Made by a program: the position numbers and the translations under genes
Part shown: positions 57,505-64,000 of the stretch, one piece after another
Layout of the letters: each line of letters opens with the position of its first letter
Numbering within the stretch: position 1 is the stretch's first letter
Origin: Bromus sterilis
Lineage: Eukaryota; Streptophyta; Magnoliopsida; Poales; Poaceae
NCBI GenBank assembly: GCA_950022295.1
Contig: OX465598.1
Span: forward strand, 5,270,001-5,334,000
Length of the DNA stretch: 64,000 nt
Direction: 5' to 3'
The notes under the pieces: model-generated
Told to the model about the DNA's origin: nothing
What the model saw: only the letters and a program-made list of their open reading frames with translations
Databases searched by the model: none

Positions 57505-57810
57505 GCACCTCTTTGGTACCAATCATTGTTCATAACCGTCGCTGTCTCAGAATTGTCGTATGAAAACTACCCTGTATTTAGGATGGTTTTGTAGATCTAT
57601 GTGATGTCTGCACTTATGCTTTCGTACAAAGCATGCACTATATAATCATGTCTTCTTTAGGTTTTAATATGTAACCTTGCCTATGTTCATGCTTAAGAAC
57701 AGAATATGCACTATATTAATATGAAATCTGTCAAGTTCAGATATGTCTTTTCATTACATTTATCTTGCAGCAAACTAACAATCATAGAAAACATGGTACT
57801 CTCCGGCCCT

Positions 57811-57839
57811 TTGCGCCATTGGCGCAACGGGTCATCTAG
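57811..57839 (+). mobile_element. Helitron 3' terminus
   Basis: The hairpin TTGCGCCATTGGCGCAA (57811-57827) is followed by CGGGTCATCTAG and then T. Stem, spacing and final CTAG fit the Helitron 3' end. The element lies to the left; its 5' end is not determined. Confidence 0.75.
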
Positions 57840-59484
57840 TTTTTGTAAAGATCCACCGGATCGCGAGCCGTTTGGTTAGGTATGATCCAACAGTTAATAG
57901 CATATTGTAAGACTATAAGGTAAAACCTTTGCTACATATATATGGTGTTGCGAAGCCATTTTGCAATAATGATGCTGTTGCGAAGCTCCCTTATAGTACG
58001 AATGAAATTTCAAAGCTCATTTTCTTTGCAATATGAGCAAAATTGTGAAACCGTTTGCAACACAAATGATTTTGTGAAGCACTTTTACAACAAACGATAT
58101 TGCAAAGTTCTTTTGTAACCCTATTCAACACGATGCTTGTCACAAATTTTCATTAAAAAATTTGGTCGAGCATTGCTACAAGTTGAGGATGGACATACAA
58201 ACTGGGTGCGAAAAATAAATTGAGGTCCACACTCGCGAGTCATTGGTTCACTTGTAGTTATGTGTATTTATTTAATATCTGTAGTTTTGAGGCGTGGGTG
58301 TCTTGCAATTGAACGCGAAATTGAAAATCAAGGTCTCGGTTTCAAGTTGAAAGTGGATTTGGAACTGAGGCAACAAAGTTAAAATAAACATGAATTACAC
58401 TCTGTTGCGAGTCGAGGGTTCACTTGCAGGGTGAGAGAAAAATTAAAAGAACTGGATCAAACCTAGTTGCAAATTGAAGATGGACTTGCAACTCGAGGCA
58501 TCGATAAAAAAAAATCGGTTGCGAGACGAATGTGAACTTGCAACTTAAAATGATAAAAAAACATAATTCCCGCAAACAATTTTTTTGCATTAATTTTACA
58601 TGCATAATCGTGTGATGGATAACTTAGATATAAAATACCTAAAAACATCTATATGGGAATAAAAAATCCAAAAAATAAAATAAATGAATAAAAATAGGTA
58701 AAAAATCATGAATTTTAAAACAAATTAATAAATATAAAATTTAGAAAGTATTAGAATAAAAACTTAAATATGTAATAAAAACAGAAACAAAAAACAAAAA
58801 ATGTTTCGAAGCTTCTGTCCAAAACCAGGACATGAAAAAAAATATACCTCCTATGAAAGGTTGCTGACTTTTTCACTACCACGCTTCATTGCAAAAGAAA
58901 AGAAAAAGTTAGCAACCCACAACAACAAAAGAGAAAGGAAAGCGCATCCAAATGAAGAGCCCGCTCAAAGACAAACATGTTCTTCAGGATAACAACGACA
59001 ACCTTATCTAGTTTGTTTTAACGTACAACCTAATCTAGTCGAGGATACCTCTTGCTGAGCACATCCGCGCGTTTTCTGAGCGCGTCAAATATCACAGTGC
59101 GTTTTAGTTTTTTTTTCTTTAGCCCCGTCGTAATTGATACGTGAAAGTTTATGAACACACAATCACATTCATAGCCACACATGTAGACACCGTTTTTTAC
59201 GCAGCTACAGATGCAGACACATGTACAACTACAATTATTACTTCGTGTGGGATGCGTTCAAAACACGATACGTGACTATTTCGAAACGCACCGAAGTGAT
59301 CTTTGCCGGAGGCTCACGGCCTCTAACTAATGATTCTCGAACGACAAGCACCACGATAGTACCCTTAAAATAACACCACGGTAGTACATGCATGAAACGA
59401 ACTTTTCACATAAATCTAGCAACAATTAATTTTGTGGTAAAGAATTTAAATATGATATCCTTTAACCTCATCTATATACTACTA
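57840..59484. other. Unassigned AT-rich intergenic sequence
   Basis: Low-complexity A-rich stretches (58620-58800) and a repeated GTTGCGA/TTGCAA theme (57950-58560) suggest decayed repeats. No gene is seen. An inverted near match to the border of the foldback element at 44187 is at about 59325. Confidence 0.35.
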
Positions 59485-59584
59485 CCTCCGTCCTAAAAAG
59501 CTTGTCACTCAAATGGATGTATCTAGCACTATATTAGTGTTAGATACATCCATTTAAACGACAAGCTTTTTGAGACGGAGGGAG
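59485..59584. mobile_element. Stowaway-type miniature element (100 bp)
   Basis: CTCCGTCCTAAAAAGCTTGTC-type left end (starting CCTCCGTCC here) pairs with GACAAGCTTTTTGAGACGGAG at the right, with long complementary arms and TA at the right side. Confidence 0.85.
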
Positions 59585-59586
59585 TA

Positions 59587-59679
59587 TTTTGTTCGTTCTA
59601 AAATAATTGTCTTAACCTTAGTAGAATTTTGTATTAGAGTTAGTACAAAATTGAGACAGTTATTTTAAAACGGAGGTAG
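59587..59679. mobile_element. Second Stowaway-type element, directly adjoining
   Basis: GTTCTAAAATAATTGTCTTA at the left and GAGACAGTTATTTTAAAACG at the right are inverted; the right end GGAGGTAG is followed by TA. The left terminus is degraded where it meets the previous element. Confidence 0.7.
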
Positions 59680-59786
59680 TACTTAGCAAATCAGAAAAAT
59701 AGAGGATGGTTATATCTTAATCGACTAAGACTTAACCAAATCTCAGTCGATGCTATATTTATAAGATCACGTGTGGAGATTTGTAC

Positions 59787-62557
59787 TGTAACGAACCAAT
59801 TCACATAGAATTGGAGTCTCTGTGCTCAAATACTAGTCCCTGGATCGAACTCACTAGCACACACAGTAATAAATGTATAACAAAGTACAAGTGCATCATT
59901 ATTACATCGTATGATCCATAATTCATAAAATAAACAATTTGCCTAGCTCAAGGCTAGCTTATTCAATATAAATATAGCGGAAGTAGCAAAATAACGGTGA
60001 GTCTCATCAGTGCCCACTGGCGACATATTGAGTGCAGAATCGCAACCCTATCACACCTCACTAATCTTCTAAGAAACCTGCAACATGAAGGTTACAACCC
60101 GACAACGGGTCAGTACTTGAATGTACGGCAAGTAGCACAAGTGATATATCAAAGCAACATCTACAAGCAAAGTATGAAAAACAGAACACTCAAGTTTGGC
60201 TTGTATAAGATTTCCTTCACCTACCTCCACTAGTTGGTCAAGGTTTACTCAAGTATAGACCGCGTCCATTTTAGCCAACAATTAGAGGCCTCGGAATCAT
60301 GGTATGATATGATAAGATCTTCAGAAGTCTCAAGTGCGCTCAGTCAATGGCACAATCAATGGGGACTCCAGAGCGTTCAACCATCGACGCATCCACCTGA
60401 GTTATGTCCCGACAACTACTCCATCACTTCAAGTACGCTCAGTCAATGACGCATTCAATGGGGACTCCAAAGCGCTCGGCCAATGAAACATTCACTTGAT
60501 AAAAAGTCCTGAAGCCTACAGCTATAAGATACTCTCAACGCCTTACTGAATTGAGACAGATAACTCTCCCATCGTCTATCATAACAACACTAAGCACACA
60601 ATCACATAACACAAATAATACGAAAACATGACAAGGTTGGATATAAGGAACAAATCAAACATGTGGCTATCCTATACCAGGTTTCAGCACAACATAATAA
60701 TCTTTCACATGCATAGAAAACATAAGATATGCAAAGTCAAAAGTGCAACTTGCCTTGAATAGTTGATGAAGATATTAACACTCACAATCTCATCAACGCT
60801 ATTCCTCGAACACCAATCAATCTATCGCGTTCAAAGAAGGAACCGATAAACAACCACACTCAAGAACACCAAAAATAAATCAACAACAAAGAATAAAATA
60901 AAACAAGAAATAACATGCACAAATACTAGCTACAATTAATCCACACGCTGCTAGGATCATAACGCAAACGAATTATCTAAACCGAATTAAACGTTTAACC
61001 GATAGACCTTCAAAAGGTTGAATTTGCATCTAAAGAATTCAAATTTAAATAGTGCAAAAAAATGTGAAAAAAATAAATTTTACATTATTCCACAGATTAA
61101 TATGAGCGCAAATAAAAAAACAAATCACCTAAATCAAATTTACAGTTTAAAATATATAGCAAAACAAAATTTATGGTAAAATCTATTCAGAACTGGGCTG
61201 ACTAGTGTGATGATGTAACTTGACGTGAAGTGATTGGTTGGCTGCAAATATAAGAGGTGCCTTCGAATTAAATGAGATGAATGACTACTGTGCAGCCGCA
61301 TTGCCAAGGAAAAATCAAACATGCTCACCGTGTACAGGAAGGCTACCAGTATAGAACTAGGATACGATGCGGCTTCGAACATCGATTACGATCGCTCCGA
61401 TGACTTTCCAGCAATGAAAAGATGTCCTTCAGGTGAGGTTGTCGGTGGTGAACACTTGTGTACAGTATGATCCGAAAGGGTGCTCTCGGGTGGTCGCAAC
61501 GATGATGCCAAGTCGGTGCTCTCGGTGAACTCGTGGTGCTCTCCGATGGCGTCGGATATCCCGCGGAGCGGACAAAGTTGCTATCTAGGTCACTAAACCT
61601 TGTCAAACGGGTGAGTAACTGAGTGGAGGTTCAATAGGTTCTAACAAGGGCGTCGGAGACGAACTTACGACGACAAAAACGAACGGCGAAGGCGGTGGTC
61701 AGTGGAGCTCCGCGGCGAGATCTAAACCTCGGCGGCGGTGATTTTCTTGGAGGATAAAAAAGAAAAGGGTTTGGAGGGCGAAGACTTATAAAGGTCTTGG
61801 ACATTGCGACAATCTCGGAGATCGATCGCTGTTCAGTTTGAGAAGATTTTGATATATGGTTCGTCCCGTGCTATGTACAAACACGTACAGACCTGAAGAA
61901 GAAAAAGATAAAAAAACTGGGTGACTCGTTGGGCCTTGGGCTTACTTTGGGGCGCCGATTGGAGTTGCTGCTATGCGCAAGGGCGAGAGAAAAGGTTGGG
62001 ACGCGGAGCTGGCTGGCTGCAGTTTCTTTTTCCATCTCTATTTCTACAGGAAACTAATCTGGCCAAAGCAAAAATAATAATAAAAATAAACATTTTTTTC
62101 TAGAATTATTAAAGCACGCAAAAACAATTACTAATAAATATAGCATATAAGAATTATTATAAGTCCTGAATAAAATAATTTCAATCAATATTTGTTTTAT
62201 AATAATTTTGGGCCTTATAAATATTCCCTAAAGATTTTAAACTCCAAATAAAAAAAATCCATATAATTATCTAAAACATTTTCCAACTATATTAACATAT
62301 TAAAGGAGTCATATTACCTTTTCTCATTTAATTTTTATTCTTGGGTTGGATTTTGTTTAAATAAAATAAAATTCTGATAAGACCAACAATAAGTAATTAG
62401 GAAAGTCATTTTATTCCCTCTCATTTGAAAATTCAATAAACTCCAAAATTTTCAAGTCATAATGAAAATTCAAATAAAACAAGCAACACAAACAAGTTTA
62501 TAATTAATCCTATGTAAAATATTAACATTCCAAACTTAGAAAATTTGGGATGTTACA
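59787..62557 (-). mobile_element. Solo LTR of a gypsy-type retrotransposon (2771 bp)
   Basis: On the minus strand the unit begins TGTAACATCCCAAATTTTC and ends GGTTCGTTACA, the TG...CA form of an LTR. The same five bases, TGTAC, stand on both sides (59782-59786 and 62558-62562), the target duplication of an LTR element. No gag, pol, primer-binding site or second LTR is present, so it is a solo LTR left by recombination. A TATAAG at about 61785 on the minus strand could be its old promoter. Confidence 0.8.
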
Positions 62558-62562
62558 TGTAC

Positions 62563-62867
62563 GTAAAAAAATATGTTCTTTATTTTTACATGTTCTATTA
62601 CCTGATTGAGATTTCGTTAAGTCTCACTTAACTGAAATCTAGACACACACACAAAATGCCTTCACATATTCACATGCATGGAATCATGCATTTCTTTCTG
62701 TCGTCAACTGTGGTACACATGAAAACGTAGATTCAGTAAATCCCAGTCGAGTGTACACATTATTAAAACACATATAAATACTACTCCTGTAAATTAAACA
62801 GACGCAAATGAGTGAAAATTAAACATAGGGAGAAACTCACCATCCAAAATTACATCATTTTAGCATC
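62563..62867. other. Downstream region of DUF1668 copy C
   Basis: Short AT-rich stretch; nothing beyond the probable 3' UTR of the gene is seen. Confidence 0.4.
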
Positions 62868-63953
62868 TTACAACCAAAACGCCCCAGGTGTTTGAACGCA
62901 AGGAGCTTTGTAGTACTGCACCCGACGGCTCTTGCCGGTGGTGAGGTCGCCGTTCATGTCATGGCTGAGAGAGAACGTGGTGAGACGACAAAGACCGCTG
63001 TCGGGTCGAGGCTCCAGATCGGTGGAGACGCACTCTACGAGGCAGAACTTGCTCCGGCGTCCCATGTAGATGAGGGTGGCGCCGACGTGCCTCTCCGCCG
63101 GGTCCTCGCTCAGCAGCTTCTCCTTGCAGAGCTTGGACAAAGGAGGGGTCTCGTCGGAGGCGGGCAGGTAGCAGGAGTAGAGTCGGCCGTCTTCGGAGAG
63201 CCCGACGAAGGCACCGAGGAGAGCGTCAAAGTGCCCACGGCCGGCGAAGGGCAGCGCCCAGTTGCCGAGCTGCTTCCATGAGAGCTTCTCCGTGTCGTAG
63301 GCGAAGGTGGCCGCGGTGGCTTCATTGTTGTTGGTGGTGCTCACGAGGAAGGACCGTCCGTCGGGGTGCGCGGCGAAGGAGGTCACGTTGTGAATGTCGG
63401 ACGGCGGCTTCGGGAGCACTTGCCGCGACCAGGGATCGACGGGATCAGATGGATCCAGGGAGATCATCTCAAAGCTCCTATTCCTACCTTTGTCGTCAAG
63501 GGAGAAGAGCTTGTTGTCGCCGACGGCGACGAAGATGGAATCATCCCGACATGACAGCCCGGGGAGGAAGGCTACGGCCCGCGAGCGCACGTCCAAAGCG
63601 GGGATGAAGGTCCCTTCGCCGGGACAGCAAGACCAGAGTCCGTTGTCAGTAGAATGGGTCGTCATGGGACACATGGACATGATCATGGTGCCAAAGGCCG
63701 ACGCCAGGCACCCCGGCGACACCGCCTCCATCCGGAAGAAAGGCCGAGGAAGGCGCCGCACGCCGGCTTGGCGGCGACGGCCCGACGGGCTCACCTTGCG
63801 GACGCTGTATCCTTCCTGCCAGTCGGCGAAGACGAGGTAGAGGTGATGCCGCCGCCGGCGCTTTCGCTCCAGGCCGCCGCCGCCGCCGCGCCGACGCTTT
63901 GGAATCCTTGTTCTTCTCCTCGCAAGATAATGAGAGTACAGTAAAGAAGACAT
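62868..63953 (-). CDS. DUF1668 family protein, copy C
   Basis: Single exon, 361 residues, intact. It starts MSSLLYSHYLARRRTRIPKR (basic) and continues HHLYLVFADWQEGYSVRKV, FGTMIMSMCP, LDVRSRAVAFLPG, AAHPDGRSFLVSTTNN, FAYDTEKLSWKQLGNWALPF, FDALLGAFVGLSEDGRLYSC and IYMGRRSKFCLVECVS, ending FWL instead of the FWM of copies A and B. It is about as close to B as to A in the core, and shares with A the RPDSGL stretch near the end. The upstream promoter lies at the edge of the window. Function of the family (PF07893) is unknown. Confidence 0.88.
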   Translation of the reverse strand: MSSLLYSHYLARRRTRIPKRRRGGGGGLERKRRRRHHLYLVFADWQEGYSVRKVSPSGRRRQAGVRRLPRPFFRMEAVSPGCLASAFGTMIMSMCPMTTHSTDNGLWSCCPGEGTFIPALDVRSRAVAFLPGLSCRDDSIFVAVGDNKLFSLDDKGRNRSFEMISLDPSDPVDPWSRQVLPKPPSDIHNVTSFAAHPDGRSFLVSTTNNNEATAATFAYDTEKLSWKQLGNWALPFAGRGHFDALLGAFVGLSEDGRLYSCYLPASDETPPLSKLCKEKLLSEDPAERHVGATLIYMGRRSKFCLVECVSTDLEPRPDSGLCRLTTFSLSHDMNGDLTTGKSRRVQYYKAPCVQTPGAFWL

Positions 63954-64000
63954 CCTTGCCTTGCTCGTCGAAGATGGCCGGCCGGCGATTGTGTTGGGAG

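Overview
The window is plant nuclear DNA. Short gene islands with GT-AG introns sit in a sea of degraded transposons. Several signs point to a grass, most likely a Pooideae/Triticeae genome: dozens of TA-flanked CTCCCTCC (Stowaway) miniature elements, CACTA and Helitron termini of grass type, three DUF1668 genes (a family I know from grasses), an RGA-type NLR and GC-rich first exons. The taxon is an inference; no single sequence proves it.

Layout. 0-3 kb: a decayed Ty3/gypsy gag piece and a 415-bp hAT miniature element with an exact 8-bp target duplication. 3.2-7.6 kb: an intact, intronless CC-NBS-LRR resistance gene (1465 aa). 9.95-10.57 kb: a two-exon Bet v 1/norcoclaurine-synthase-like gene (minus). 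12.5-16.4 kb: a three-exon NAC transcription factor; its 2.2-kb second intron holds nested miniature elements, including two copies of one family in opposite orientation. 16.7-20.6 kb: two Helitron ends of one family in opposite orientation enclosing decayed Copia and LINE reverse transcriptase. 21.7-23.7 kb: a tRNA-Pro(UGG) gene divergent from a chloroplast m-type thioredoxin gene, 147 bp apart. 25-27 kb: two broken F-box-family genes and a second, identical tRNA-Pro whose flanks resemble the first locus. 27.5-31.07 kb: a complete-ended CACTA transposon (3-bp target duplication GGA) carrying about 3.4 copies of a 661-bp tandem repeat instead of a transposase. 33.7-35.2 kb: an endoglucanase (GH9) 3' remnant with a near-identical 558-bp tandem duplication.

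35.3-37.8 kb: a three-exon plastid-targeted TPR-like gene (minus). 39-41 kb: miniature elements. 41.5-43.8 kb: a three-exon clathrin light chain gene (minus). 44-46.6 kb: a diverged duplication around a foldback element and a LINE endonuclease fragment. 46.6-64 kb: three DUF1668 genes, all minus strand and single-exon; one has lost its start codon. They are spread apart by a Helitron-like region (3' end at 57839, with a B3-like fragment near it) and a 2.77-kb solo LTR with target duplication TGTAC.

The genes do not form a pathway. The NLR (immunity), NAC (transcription), thioredoxin (plastid redox), clathrin light chain (vesicle traffic), TPR and DUF1668 genes are independent neighbours, as is usual in grass genomes. 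I found no clear sign of a new multi-gene system. The observations most worth following are the start-codon loss in one DUF1668 copy, the intronic inverted element pair in the NAC gene, the duplicated tRNA/thioredoxin flank, and the satellite-like array inside the CACTA element.
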